This document shows, piece after piece, positions 26,064 to 36,600 of a DNA stretch of 64,000 nucleotides. The translations under genes were made by a program, and so were the position numbers. The notes under the pieces are model-generated. The model saw only the letters and a program-made list of their open reading frames with translations, searched no databases and was not told the origin of the DNA. Each line of letters opens with the position of its first letter. Position 1 is the stretch's first letter. Source of the DNA: Verrucomicrobiaceae bacterium (GTDB taxonomy: Bacteria; Verrucomicrobiota; Verrucomicrobiia; Verrucomicrobiales; Verrucomicrobiaceae); the NCBI GenBank assembly GCA_016795365.1, contig JAEUHN010000020.1, forward strand, positions 1 to 64,000, read 5' to 3'.

Positions 26064-27344
26064 TTACCTTCGCGGTGGTCCGCCTCCACCGAAAGGGTTC
26101 ATAGACATGCTCATGCCACTGCTGGCTGGCATGAACTGGCTGGTGACCACCTCGGTGCCTTCGTCGATGCCACTGATAGCCTCCGTCGTAACTCCATCCG
26201 TGAGGCCGACCTGAACTTCGACAGCTTTCGGTTCGCCGTTCTCGAGGACGTAAATGTTCTTGCTGGAAGGTCCGTCGCTCTTTTCCTCGGCCTTCGCTTC
26301 GCTGCGTTTGGAAGACGGCCCTTTGCCCTTGCTTTCACCCTTGGACTCTGATGACGAAGCCATGCCGCCACTGGGTGGTCCACCCATCGCCGGGCCAGCA
26401 CCAGGAGGTCCGCCGCTGCTCGGTTTGTAGCGTAGTGCGGCGTTAGGTATGGCGATGGCATTGTCACGGCGATCCAGCACGATGGAAACATTGGCCGTCA
26501 TGCCCGGGCGGAGTTCCAGTTTGGGATTCGCCACCTCAATGACGGTCACGTAAGTGACCACGTTCTCCACGGTCACAGGGGCAAAGCGGACCATCTTCAC
26601 CTTGCCCTCAAAGGTGCGGCCTGGATAGGCATCGACCGTGAAACTGGCAGTCTGGCCCTCCTTCACACCTCCGATGTCGGCCTCAGAGACATTTGCCTCG
26701 ATCTGCATCTTCGAGAGATCGTTGGCGATGGTGAAAAGCTTCGGGGCGGTCATCGCAGCGGCCACTGTCTGGCCTTCGTTTACATCGCGTGAGATGACCA
26801 CGCCATCGACGGGGGCGAAGATCGTGCAGCGCTGGAGGTCGATGGTGGCCTTGGACAGCAGGCCTTCTTTGATCTTCACCTGAGCTTCGGCCTGGTGAAG
26901 ATCGGCCACCGCTTTGTCGAGATCAGCCTGTGGAGCCGCATTGCCGGCGACCAGTTCGCGCTGACGCTTTTCGTTGAGTTGAGCGAGTTCCAGCGAGGCT
27001 TTGGCATTGGCAAGTTCGCCCTGCGCCTGGGACTTGACTGCCTCGTAGGTGGCGGCGTCGAGCTGAGCCACGATCTGCCCGGCTTTCACGGGTGTGTTGA
27101 AGTCGGCCAGGAGCTTCTTGATGTTCCCCGAGATTTGGCTGCCCACTTCGACCGTGACAAGGGCGCTGAGCTGGCCGGAGGCGGTTACGGCTTGCACGAT
27201 GTCGGCACGCTTCACAGGCACCGTCTGATACTGCGGCTTCACTTCCTTGGGCTTCAGCATGGGATACGCGAACCACGCTCCGGTGCCGATCAATGCCAGC
27301 ACCACCACCCACCAAAACACAGCTGATCCTCTTTCTGTCCTCAT
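26064..27344 (-). CDS. MacA-like periplasmic adaptor (membrane fusion protein)
   Basis: 426 residues. An uncleaved N-terminal helix (VFWWVVVLALIGTGAWFAYPM) anchors it in the inner membrane. Then come the lipoyl halves (TVEVGSQISGNIKKLLADFNTPVKAGQIVAQLD and IFAPVDGVVISRDVNEGQTV), flanking a helical hairpin (about 95-160), and beta-barrel and membrane-proximal domains. A Gly/Pro/Ser/Lys-rich insertion (about 315-365) is unusual. MacA-type adaptors link MacB-type ABC transporters to TolC. The TolC gene overlaps by 4 bp upstream, but no ABC transporter gene follows, so the inner-membrane partner must be elsewhere. Confidence 0.88.
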   Translation of the reverse strand: MRTERGSAVFWWVVVLALIGTGAWFAYPMLKPKEVKPQYQTVPVKRADIVQAVTASGQLSALVTVEVGSQISGNIKKLLADFNTPVKAGQIVAQLDAATYEAVKSQAQGELANAKASLELAQLNEKRQRELVAGNAAPQADLDKAVADLHQAEAQVKIKEGLLSKATIDLQRCTIFAPVDGVVISRDVNEGQTVAAAMTAPKLFTIANDLSKMQIEANVSEADIGGVKEGQTASFTVDAYPGRTFEGKVKMVRFAPVTVENVVTYVTVIEVANPKLELRPGMTANVSIVLDRRDNAIAIPNAALRYKPSSGGPPGAGPAMGGPPSGGMASSSESKGESKGKGPSSKRSEAKAEEKSDGPSSKNIYVLENGEPKAVEVQVGLTDGVTTEAISGIDEGTEVVTSQFMPASSGMSMSMNPFGGGGPPRR

Positions 27345-28624
27345 GGCTTCATCGCTTTCTGCACTCGTTGCTCCTGGAATACGCCGCTCACCACGTCGAG
27401 GCGCTTGAGCGCCAGCTGGAGACCGAGAGTTTGCACCGCGAGATCTTTGCGGGCGGCGTTCAGGGATTTGAGTTCGGCCAGCACGTCGATGCTTTTGGCG
27501 GTGCCGGCACTGTATTGAGTTTGCAGGTCCTTGTAGCTCTGCTCGGCGGCCGTCACCTGGGCCTGGAGCGCCACGATGGTTTCACGCAGCGTGCGCACTT
27601 CCACCCAGGCATTCATGACCTCTTCCTGCACGGCCTTGCGCTCCTGTTCAAAGGCCAGCCGCGCCTGCTGAATGTCGTAGTCCGCGCCCTTGAGGTCGAG
27701 CTTGCGCTGGCCGCCCGTCATGAACGGCATGCGCACTGAGAACCCTGCCTGCCATTCGTTGCTGTCGCGATCCTGCGATGCGGAGCTGGAGGAAGCCGAG
27801 AGCTGGGCGCCCAGTTTGGGGCCATACTGGCCTTTGATCTCCTGCCGACGCTCGATCTGCTGCTGGATCACGAGTTCCGTCGCCCTCAAGTCTTCGCGAT
27901 GGGCGTAAGCGGTGTCGAGCAGGGTATTGAAAGCTGGATCGGCTCCTGTCGCGGACGCAGGTTCGACAAGGATGAAGTCGCGATTCCCACGGAGATTGAG
28001 GATGTTCGCCAGGATGTTGCGCTTCAGATCCAGCGTGCTTTGCGAGACGATCAGCGAACGACGATTCTCCTCCAACGAAGCCGTCGCCCGCAGCACATCG
28101 GTGCGCGTCACGGCCCCGGCTTTGGCACGTTTGTCAGCGATGGTGAGATTCTCCTCAGCGAGCTTCACGGCCTCCAGGTCCACCGCCACGATGCGCTCCT
28201 GCTCGAGCACATCGTAGAACGCGGTCGTCACGGCGAAGAGTGTCTGACGGATGGCATTCAGGTATTGCAGACGTGCCGACTCGGAAATTAGTTTGCCCCG
28301 ACGAATGGCGGGCGCGAGGCTGAGATCGATCAACGGCTGGTCGAGCGTGATGCTGGCCGTGCCATTGCTTGTGACCCCGTTCGCTGTGCCGGTCGTGCCC
28401 GAGCCGTTGCGATCATTGCGTGTGGCGCCCGCGTTGCCCGTGAGGGTGGGCATCATGCGCACCAACGCGCTGCGGGGCTCCAGCGCGGCCTTTCCAGCTT
28501 CTGTCGCGGCGATCGCGATGCTTTGATCCGTGGCCAGCGCCTTGTCCAGGGCCTGATCGAGCGTCAACTTCTCGGCGTGCGCGGAAAGCACAAAACTGAG
28601 GGCGAGGGCGAGCAGTCTCTTCAT
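27341..28624 (-). CDS. TolC-family outer membrane efflux protein
   Basis: 427 residues from ATG 28624, which gives a signal peptide (MKRLLALALSFVLSAHAE); the frame extends upstream without a signal-like start. The two internally related halves of TolC are visible as long helical stretches (LQYLNAIRQTLFAVTTAFYDVLEQERIV and the second-half equivalent ARLAFEQERKAVQEEVMNAWVEV). They form the alpha-barrel that crosses the periplasm from an outer-membrane beta-barrel. The stop overlaps the adaptor start by 4 bp, indicating translational coupling. It is divergent from the diheme cytochrome gene. Confidence 0.9.
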   Translation of the reverse strand: MKRLLALALSFVLSAHAEKLTLDQALDKALATDQSIAIAATEAGKAALEPRSALVRMMPTLTGNAGATRNDRNGSGTTGTANGVTSNGTASITLDQPLIDLSLAPAIRRGKLISESARLQYLNAIRQTLFAVTTAFYDVLEQERIVAVDLEAVKLAEENLTIADKRAKAGAVTRTDVLRATASLEENRRSLIVSQSTLDLKRNILANILNLRGNRDFILVEPASATGADPAFNTLLDTAYAHREDLRATELVIQQQIERRQEIKGQYGPKLGAQLSASSSSASQDRDSNEWQAGFSVRMPFMTGGQRKLDLKGADYDIQQARLAFEQERKAVQEEVMNAWVEVRTLRETIVALQAQVTAAEQSYKDLQTQYSAGTAKSIDVLAELKSLNAARKDLAVQTLGLQLALKRLDVVSGVFQEQRVQKAMKP

Positions 28625-28770
28625 GGGCAGGGGTTCGGGGGCGGCATCCGTAGCACGAGCCTGTGAACCACGCCAACCCGGGATTGTTTTCACTCAATGA
28701 CAGTGATCGCACATTACTTGGCAGGAAACGACAGAGCTTTCGGGCTATTGGTGGCGTCCTGTTTGCTCGC

Positions 28771-29571
28771 ATGACCTTGCTCCGTCTCTCACTCGCGCTG
28801 GCGACCCTCGCCGTCTCCGCCCTGCACGCGGAGGACTCGCCTCGCCTGTCCTTCGACTTCTCTTTGTATGCCGAAGGGAAATATGTCTTCGAGCGCAACT
28901 GCATCATCTGCCACGGTCCGCGCGGCGATGGCAAAGGCGAGATGAGCAAGGGCCTCACACCGATGCCGCGCTCGTTCCGCGAGGGCATGTTCAAGTTTCG
29001 AACCACGCCCTGGGAGAAGCTTCCCACGGATGACGACCTCCGCCGCACGATCAAAGGCGGGCTCACTGGCACTGCGATGGGCATGTTCACCACGCTCAAC
29101 GACCACGAAGTGGATGCCGTCATCGCCTATGTGAAATCCTTCTCCCGCCGCTGGCGCAAAGAAGAGAACTACGCCGAGCCGCTGACATTCCCGGCAGCGC
29201 CCGACTGGATCTCCAAGGCCGAGACGCGCGCCCCGCACGTGGCCCCTGGGAAAGTCTTGTTCGACAACATCTGCGCCACCTGCCATGGGCCGAATCTCGA
29301 TGGCAAAGGCCCCACGGCTCCCTCGCTCAAGGACATCTGGGGCATGACTCCCGTTCCCTCTGATCTCCGTCAGATGCATCTGCGTTGTGGCGATGGTCCG
29401 GGCGACATCTTTCGCGTGCTGACTACCGGGCTCAACGGCACGCCGATGATCAGCTATGGCCAAGTGCTGACCGAGCAGCAACGCTGGCAGATCATCGCCT
29501 ACGTGATGAGCAAGCGCGTCGAAGGCCCACCACTGCTCAATCCCTCATCGACCTCACAGGCATCGAAGTGA
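28771..29571 (+). CDS. Secreted diheme cytochrome c
   Basis: 266 residues from ATG 28771, which begins a signal peptide (MTLLRLSLALATLAVSALHA). Two cytochrome c domains follow, each with a CxxCH heme site: CIICH (C44, C47, H48) and CATCH near residue 168. Met residues in GTAMGMFTTL and GTPMISYGQVL are plausible distal ligands. It should carry electrons in the periplasm, for example from dehydrogenases such as the one at 17827. No oxidase subunits lie nearby. It is convergent with the sulfatase at 29611. Confidence 0.9.
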   Translation: MTLLRLSLALATLAVSALHAEDSPRLSFDFSLYAEGKYVFERNCIICHGPRGDGKGEMSKGLTPMPRSFREGMFKFRTTPWEKLPTDDDLRRTIKGGLTGTAMGMFTTLNDHEVDAVIAYVKSFSRRWRKEENYAEPLTFPAAPDWISKAETRAPHVAPGKVLFDNICATCHGPNLDGKGPTAPSLKDIWGMTPVPSDLRQMHLRCGDGPGDIFRVLTTGLNGTPMISYGQVLTEQQRWQIIAYVMSKRVEGPPLLNPSSTSQASK

Positions 29572-29610
29572 GATGGCTCGCACGCCTTCGAAAATGCTCT
29601 CGTAGTGCAG

Positions 29611-31146
29611 CTACGGCAGCACCTTGGGCTCGATGTCGGTCTTGTCGATCCAGTTGGCTTTCATGGGTTCGCCGCGCATGAACTTCTCGTAGAAGCCAAC
29701 GTTCGGTTTGGCGGCGTGCTCATACTTGTCGAAGATGTCGCCCTGGCCGTCCATGCGGGGATCGCCCTGGGCCTTGAGTTCAGCGTGAAGCTGGTCACGC
29801 AGAGTTGGAGCGCGCGGATCGGAGGCGAGGTTCTGCACGAAGTCGGGGTCCTTTTTCAGATCGTAGAATTCCAGCGCGGGCCGTTTGCCGAAGCACAGTT
29901 GCCAAAAAGGATCCACAGGGTTTTTGCGATGGGCGTCGAGGATGAAGGTTTTGGTCGCACCCGCGTCGCAGTCCATGTAGCCGGTTTCGGGATTGCCGCC
30001 GGGCCAGCGCGAGGGTTCGAAGTTCTCGATGAAGATGCTGTCGTGCTTGATGATTCCGCGAATGGGATAGCCCCAGTCATTGGGCCTGCCTACGTCGGTG
30101 CGCTCGCGTCCGATAAGCACATGATCACGTGTGTGGACGGGTTTGTTGGCAAACAAATCTGTTAGGCTGCGGCCTGGCGATTCGGCCATGCCGGTCTCCT
30201 TCCATGGAATTTGGGCTACGTCCATAAAGGTGGGGGCCAGATCCACGAAACTGATGAAGTCCGTGATCACACGGCCTGCGGCAGTGATGCCTTTCTTCCA
30301 CATCACCGCCAGAGGCACATGATTGGCCATGGCATTGGAGTTGCCCTTGCTCCGTGGGAAAGGCATGCCGTGATCCGAGGTGACGACTACCAGGGTGTTG
30401 TCGAGCAGTCCACGCTTCTCGAGTTCCGCTAGCATGCGGCCCACGTGCGAATCCCAGTATTCGATCTCGAAGGCGTAGTCGAGCAGGTCATTGCGAATCA
30501 CATCATTGTCTGGCCAATAGGCAGGCACGTGGTCGATGTCGGAGAGCTTCTTGCCGCCCTTGTTTACGCCGCTGCCGAACTCATAACCGCGATGTGGTTC
30601 GATCGCGCCGCACCAGAAGGCCCAGGGCTTGTCAGCGGGAGCTGCATCGAGGAAGTCGGTGAAGTTGGCTGCGTAGTCGCTGTTTCCAATTTCGCTCGTG
30701 GGGGGCTTTGCCTTGCGTTTGTTCCAGGCCTTGCCGGTCATTTCGCGGGGTTTGCCGTTCGCGTCTTTTGCGACGCCAGGTCCCCAGCCCTTGGTCGTGT
30801 GGCCCACATTCCAGCCTTTCTCCGCGAGCGCTTCGCCCCAGCCTTTGAACTCGGGCGGGAAGTAGCAGATGTGATTCGCTGCTTCCTTGAGCTGCCAGGA
30901 GTTGCGGCCGGTGAGGATGCAGGCACGCGAGGGAGCGCACTTCGCGTTTGGCGTGTAGGCATTGGTGAACAGCAGTCCATCCTTGGCTACGCGATCAAAG
31001 TGCGGCGTCTTCACCCAGGGCGTGGCATAAGCGCCCGCGTGAGGTCCCCAATCATCGGCGATGGCGAAGAGAATGTTCGGCCGGTCGGCGGCGGTGGACG
31101 ATGAGATCCATGTGAGGGCGAGGAGGCTGGCGAAGAGGCGAATCAT
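29611..31146 (-). CDS. Secreted sulfatase
   Basis: 511 residues with a signal peptide ([20 protein letters not shown]). The first metal-binding motif is [11 protein letters not shown]. The catalytic Cys is C70 in [13 protein letters not shown], matching C-x-P-x-R; this Cys is converted to formylglycine by a dedicated enzyme. A second metal site is [18 protein letters not shown]. The enzyme would remove sulfate from a polysaccharide or small ester in the periplasm. It follows the DUF1080 gene by 41 bp in what looks like a three-gene operon with the metallophosphoesterase. The substrate cannot be told. Confidence 0.93.
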   Translation of the reverse strand: MIRLFASLLALTWISSSTAADRPNILFAIADDWGPHAGAYATPWVKTPHFDRVAKDGLLFTNAYTPNAKCAPSRACILTGRNSWQLKEAANHICYFPPEFKGWGEALAEKGWNVGHTTKGWGPGVAKDANGKPREMTGKAWNKRKAKPPTSEIGNSDYAANFTDFLDAAPADKPWAFWCGAIEPHRGYEFGSGVNKGGKKLSDIDHVPAYWPDNDVIRNDLLDYAFEIEYWDSHVGRMLAELEKRGLLDNTLVVVTSDHGMPFPRSKGNSNAMANHVPLAVMWKKGITAAGRVITDFISFVDLAPTFMDVAQIPWKETGMAESPGRSLTDLFANKPVHTRDHVLIGRERTDVGRPNDWGYPIRGIIKHDSIFIENFEPSRWPGGNPETGYMDCDAGATKTFILDAHRKNPVDPFWQLCFGKRPALEFYDLKKDPDFVQNLASDPRAPTLRDQLHAELKAQGDPRMDGQGDIFDKYEHAAKPNVGFYEKFMRGEPMKANWIDKTDIEPKVLP

Positions 31147-31187
31147 GCGAGGGGAGAACGAGTTGCAGCGTCCGGGCTTTCGCCAAG

Positions 31188-32615
31188 TCACTTCTTCTTC
31201 GCCTCCAGCATCTTCTTCACACGCTCGTTCTCCTTGGCCAGCGCGGCGGGCGGGATCGGCATGGGAGTGAAGTCCGAGCGTGCGAGTAGCTCGTCCTCCG
31301 GAATCGTGCGTAGCTGGATGTTGCGGAACCACACGTCTTGCCCGTGGTCTTGAAGCCAAAGCTTGCCACCGCGTGCATTCAGATCCGCACCACGAATGCG
31401 CAGCAGCTCGACTTCCTTTGTCCACTTCGGATCGGTGTAGTCGAAGTCGATCACCTTCTCGCCATTGAGCCAGTGCTGAATAACGGTGCCTTTGCACATC
31501 ACGCGGCCTTCGTTCCATTCGCCCAAGGACTTGGTCGCATCCTTTGATGGGGCCATGCAGAAGAAGAGCGATGCAGCGGCCTGTCGTGGGTTCTCACCAT
31601 ACGGGCTGTTCACATTGTCGAGCACCTGATACTCGTATTGCGACGGACGGTAATACACGCCGCTGTTGCAGCCCTTGCTCACCTTCCATTCGAAGCGCAG
31701 TTCGAAGTCATCCGGCACCGGCTTCACTGTATAGGTTAATGAGCCGCCCTTCGCCTTGCGATAGAACGCGCCGTCCTCGATCACCCAGTTGCCGCTCTGT
31801 TCCCAGCCGGTGAAGGTTTTGCCATCGAACAAGCTCTCGAACACCGGCCCCGCGCTGATTCGCGACACGATGACTTCCTTCGTCTTCCGCTGAATCGAAT
31901 ACAGCACGCCATCTTCACCGCGATCCCAGGCAAAGGCCTGCCCGGCGGCGCTGATCGGGATCGTGCTGATCCACTTTAGCTCTCCGCGGCTCGTTGGCAC
32001 GTCGATCACATACAACTCCTTCGCGTCATGCCCGGTGACAAAGAGGTGACCACCCGGCCCGAACGATCCACCGGAGCTGCTCATGCCTGCGAAGCGCTCG
32101 ATCAGTTTCGTGGGAAACGACCAGCGAGCTTGCTCCTGCCATTGATGATTGAACTTCACCACGCAGCTCTTTGCGGGATCGCTCGTCTGCTTGTAGTGCG
32201 CGAAGCAAGCAAACCACGCGCCGTCTTTTCGATCTACCCAGGTCAGAGAGCCTGGTGGTTGCTCGAAGGCGTGCTTGTCCACTGGCTGCATGGTTGTTGT
32301 GTCCCAAATCTCCACCGAGCTTTCTTCTGGCAGCGCGGGGAAGTTCGAGTGCGCGCAGTAGAGTTTGCCGTCGAGCACGAGGCCTGCGTTGAGATGCTTG
32401 ATGCGGCCGTCCTTCGCGCCTTCCCAGCCTGCGACGCGCTCACCGTTGTCTTTGCGATACTTGCCGATCGCGTGGTTGGTGATCGCATAGAAGTGCTGCG
32501 CATCGACCGCGACACCTTGATTGGCTTCAGCGGCTTTGAAGCGACGCAGTTCGGTGTGTTGCAACTCCACCGCCGAAGCGAGTTGACAAATCAGAAGGAA
32601 AGCAAGAGTGCGCAT
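31188..32615 (-). CDS. Secreted fusion of a propeller-like domain and DUF1080
   Basis: 475 residues with a signal peptide ([17 protein letters not shown]). Residues about 20-245 look like a beta-propeller: repeats beginning [45 protein letters not shown]. From about 250 on is a DUF1080 (3-keto-disaccharide hydrolase / laminin G-like) domain starting [15 protein letters not shown], with [18 protein letters not shown] and [19 protein letters not shown]1080 usually occurs alone or on dehydrogenases; the propeller fusion is less usual. The gene starts 3 bp after the metallophosphoesterase stop. The likely role is breakdown of oxidised sugars or binding of glycans outside the cytoplasm. Confidence 0.85.
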   Translation of the reverse strand: MRTLAFLLICQLASAVELQHTELRRFKAAEANQGVAVDAQHFYAITNHAIGKYRKDNGERVAGWEGAKDGRIKHLNAGLVLDGKLYCAHSNFPALPEESSVEIWDTTTMQPVDKHAFEQPPGSLTWVDRKDGAWFACFAHYKQTSDPAKSCVVKFNHQWQEQARWSFPTKLIERFAGMSSSGGSFGPGGHLFVTGHDAKELYVIDVPTSRGELKWISTIPISAAGQAFAWDRGEDGVLYSIQRKTKEVIVSRISAGPVFESLFDGKTFTGWEQSGNWVIEDGAFYRKAKGGSLTYTVKPVPDDFELRFEWKVSKGCNSGVYYRPSQYEYQVLDNVNSPYGENPRQAAASLFFCMAPSKDATKSLGEWNEGRVMCKGTVIQHWLNGEKVIDFDYTDPKWTKEVELLRIRGADLNARGGKLWLQDHGQDVWFRNIQLRTIPEDELLARSDFTPMPIPPAALAKENERVKKMLEAKKK

Positions 32616-32618
32616 GAG

Positions 32619-33503
32619 TTAGGATGGGTGAGGAAGTTCACGATTCGTTTGGCGACGAAAGCCATGCAGCCGCAGCGAGTGATCCGGCATCACATCGAGC
32701 AAGGTATAGCCGCTGTTCTCGATCCCGCTGCCTTCCACCATCGCGACGAGCGTGCAGTAGTGGATGCCCGCGATCTGCTGGTAGTCGTTCTTGTGCGAGT
32801 GCCCTTGGAAGACGGCGAGCACTTTGCCGGACTTCTCCAGCACGGCTCGCACCGCGTTCGCGTTCTTCACATTGTGAGGCGCGCTGTCATCCAGGCGCTG
32901 GTGGGCAAAGATCACCACCGGCCCCTTCGCCGCCGAGAGCTGCGCTTGCAGCCAGTCGAGTTCCACCTGCGGAATGAAGGTGTCCTTCCAGTCGAAGTTC
33001 TCCCGCCCATACGCCACGCCATCCGCGCGATAACACGCATCCAGGACGATGAAGGTGACGCCATCTTCATCGAAGGCATAGTGCGGTGTCTTCGACATGC
33101 CGGTGTGCGTGGCAAACTCCTCCTTGGTCAGCGTCGTGACGCAGTGATTGCCCAGCACGTAATGCCTCGGCATCGAAAGACGAGCGTAGTGTTTCTCGAT
33201 GGTGCCCAGCCATTCGATCTCCTGCTCCACCGTCGTCGCCTTGTCGATGAGGTCGCCGAGTTCGATCACCAAGGCTGGCCGCTCCTTGTTAAAGAAGTCC
33301 ACGGCTTCATCGAGCTTGCCCAGAGCTTCTCGATAAAAGCGCGTCTTCGTGGGTTCTTTGTCTGCGTAGTGGAGATCGGTCATGAGGCCGACGCGGAACA
33401 GCGGCCGTGCCGTTGATTCGGCGGCAAGTAGGTGGGCTGCACCGCTGCTGGCGAGGCAAAGGCTGCCGCGGTGCAGGAAGGCGCGTCGGGTGAGGGGACT
33501 CAT
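32619..33503 (-). CDS. Tat-exported metallophosphoesterase
   Basis: 294 residues from ATG 33503. The N-terminus MSPLTRRAFLHRGSLCLASSG has the twin-Arg motif RRAFL, which favours Tat export over the upstream in-frame start. Metallophosphoesterase motifs are in order: GLMTDLHYADKE (D-x-H), VIELGDLIDKA (GDxxD), YVLGNHCVTTL (GNHE-like, with C in place of E), IFAHQRLDDSAP and QGHSHKND (GHxH). Two metal ions are expected. It leads the operon with DUF1080 and sulfatase genes. The substrate is unknown. Confidence 0.88.
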   Translation of the reverse strand: MSPLTRRAFLHRGSLCLASSGAAHLLAAESTARPLFRVGLMTDLHYADKEPTKTRFYREALGKLDEAVDFFNKERPALVIELGDLIDKATTVEQEIEWLGTIEKHYARLSMPRHYVLGNHCVTTLTKEEFATHTGMSKTPHYAFDEDGVTFIVLDACYRADGVAYGRENFDWKDTFIPQVELDWLQAQLSAAKGPVVIFAHQRLDDSAPHNVKNANAVRAVLEKSGKVLAVFQGHSHKNDYQQIAGIHYCTLVAMVEGSGIENSGYTLLDVMPDHSLRLHGFRRQTNRELPHPS

Positions 33504-33689
33504 GCGAAAAAGGGGAAACGAAGGGAAGGCGTGGCACATGAACGTCGGTGTCGCGTCCTAGCAATCCTCGATTGTCAGCGCTGGACGATCTGATACCCTC
33601 GTGACGAAACTCGGCTCTCACTGGCTCGCAGAATGCTGCGACTCGCTGCCGCTTGGTTGCCTCTTGTTAACCGTTAGCCTGTCAAGCTT

Positions 33690-36600
33690 ATGAAGTCGCA
33701 CCATTTTTCAACACTCCTGCTGGCCGTCCTGGCCTTGGGGATTCAGTTCACGCTCTCCGCTGCCCCGACGATCCCGAATCCGAGCTTCGAACTCAACGCG
33801 ACGCCCACCAACGTCCCGGGCTACATGAACGGCAACTCGCCGATCATTGGCTGGACGACGAACGACCCTTCTCGCGTGGGGCTGAATCCGGGCACGAACT
33901 TCACGCCCTTCGGCGACAATGGCACGATTCCGAATGGTGCGCGCGCTGCGTTCATTCAGAGCACAGGTTTCACGACGACGCTGAGCACCACGATCACCGG
34001 GCTCACGGCGGGCACTTGGTATCGGGTGCAGTTCCGTGCGAACAGCCGTCAGGCTACCTCGCCAGTCGGTGCTTTGTGCAAGGTGAATGGCGGCGCGGCG
34101 CTGCCCTTTACCGCGCCGGCTGGTTCTTACTCGACCATCAGCACGAACTTCCAGGCCACATCCACCACGGCGGCTCTGGAGATCACCAACAACACCGCTG
34201 CGGACTCCACCTTGCTTGTCGATGACTTCACGATCAGCGCAGCCACGCCCATCGTGGTCACGAGCAATGCCGACTCTGGCGCTGGTTCGTTGCGTGCGGC
34301 GCTAGCCACGGCAGCGGGCACACCGGCGTTCAATCTGATTACCTTTGCCCCGGCGCTCAATGCTGGCACGATCATGCTGACATCGGGTGAGATCCAGTTG
34401 AGTGATGCGGGCGGTGTGGCGCTCGATGCGTCCTCGCTCAGTGGCGGACTCACCATCAGCGGTGGCAGCGGTGACAATCGCATCATGAACCAGTTGGCCG
34501 GGTCCACTCTGAGCCTGCGCCGCCTCACCTTCACGAGCGGAGACACCAGCGCAGGCAGCGGAGGTGGGGCCATCATGAATGCAGGCACGTTGTCTGTCTT
34601 CGAATGCGTTTTCACCGGGAACACGGCACCGCACAACGCAGCGGGGGGCGGTGCCATTGCCAACACAGGTGGTCTCTATCTCTACCGCTGCCTGCTCACT
34701 AACAACTCTGCGGGTGAAGGCGGCGGAGCGATTGAAAACATCGGTGGCCGTGCGCATCTGACCCAGTGCACGCTGACCAACAATTCGGCGACACCTCTGT
34801 CGTCCGCACTGGGAGGTGCTATTTTCAACAACAACGCCGGGGTGCTATCGCTGGAGCATTGCACGGTCTCGGGAAACACGGCATCCGCCTACGGCGGAGG
34901 TATCTCGAGTGACATTGGCGGCCATTGCTCTCTGGCCAACTGCATCGTCGCTGGGAACACCGCGACAACTTCGGCCGCTGGGCGTGATGTTGATAACTAC
35001 GGTGGCACTGTCACCCGCGTGGGTGCCAACCTGATTGAAGCCCTCGAGAACGGTAATGGAGGCACGGACTCCGGCCCTGCGGCCATCACGGCAGCTCCGC
35101 AGCTCTCGGCGCTGGCAAGCAACGGCGGCCCGACGCCGACCATGGCGATCGCCAGCACCAGCCCGGCTCGCAATGCAGCGGTCGGCTCCCCGATCACGAG
35201 CGACCAGCGCGGCTTCCCCGTCGTGGGCACGCCGGACATCGGAGCGTTTGAGGTGCAGACGGGAGGGACCTTCTCGCTGGATGACGATATTTACACGGCC
35301 TATGAAGGCGGTGCCGCCGAGATCACGATTCAGCGCTCGGGCAATGCCACGGGCACCTGCACCGTGCGGCTCGTTACCACGCTGGGGACCGCTGGGGCGG
35401 CGGATTTCACGGGACGGCCTGACACGAGCGCATCGGATGTGACCTTCCTCGATGGCGAGACTGCCAAGATGGTGCGGATCAATCTCCTGGCCGATAGCGC
35501 GACCGAGGGAGATGAAACCTTCACCATCAAGCTGAGCAATCCCTCCTCAGGTGCGACGCTGGCCGCTCCGACCATGATCACGGGATCGGTGACGATCAAG
35601 GATGCCTTCGTGGTGACGAACACGAATGACCTCGGACCAGGCAGTCTGCGCCAGGCGCTCACGGATGCCGCGAATCATGCCGGAGCGGACGCGGTGGCTT
35701 TTGCTTCCAGCCTCAGCGGGCAAACGATCACCTTCGGCAGTGAGATCATCGTTACCGACACGGGGGGAGTCACTGTCGATGCCACCTCCGTCGGAAGCAT
35801 GACCCTCAGCGGTAACAATACCACCCGGCTTTTCCGCGTCTCCTCTGGGGGCGTTCTGAATCTCCAGAGGCTCGTGCTGACGGAGGCGAATGGCAATGGA
35901 ACTGCGGCTGACGGCTATGGGGGCGCGATGCTCATGAATTCAGGAACGGTCGTCACCGCGACCGATTGTGTATTCACCGCCAATGCGGCCACCTTTGGCG
36001 GGGCCATCATGAACTACGACACGTTAGTCGCTACGGGGGGGACTCTAACGCTCAGACGATGCACGTTTTTCGGCAACACGGCCTCGCAGCGAGGTGGTGC
36101 TGTCTATTCCTATACTCCGACGAATGGCGGCGCCATCCGCACGCACCTCGATCACTGCACCTTGTCAGGAAACACGGCGACAGCGGACCATGGGGGCGGT
36201 CTCTTGAACTTCAATGGCCTCACCACCCTCATTCATTGCACCGTGACGAGCAATACCGCGCCTGGTGGAAAAGGCAGCGGCATCGCTTCGTATGGCGACA
36301 ACTCCACGGAGACCATCGTGGAGAAAAGCATCGTTGCCGGGAACACGAACAGTGATTTGGACTTCGTGGTCGCGCCTTCCAACAACAGCTTCACCAGCGC
36401 GGGCAGCAACGTCATCGGCACTGGCAATGCCACGGGCGACTTCATTCAAAGCCGTGACGTGACCAGCAGCACACCTCTGCTCGCTGCTCTCGCCGACAAC
36501 GGTGGCCCCACCCAAACCCACGCGCTGCTCTCAGGCAGTCCGGCGCTGGATCGAGCGTCAGGGTCCATCAGCACGGCAGATCAGCGAGGGAGTGCGATCT

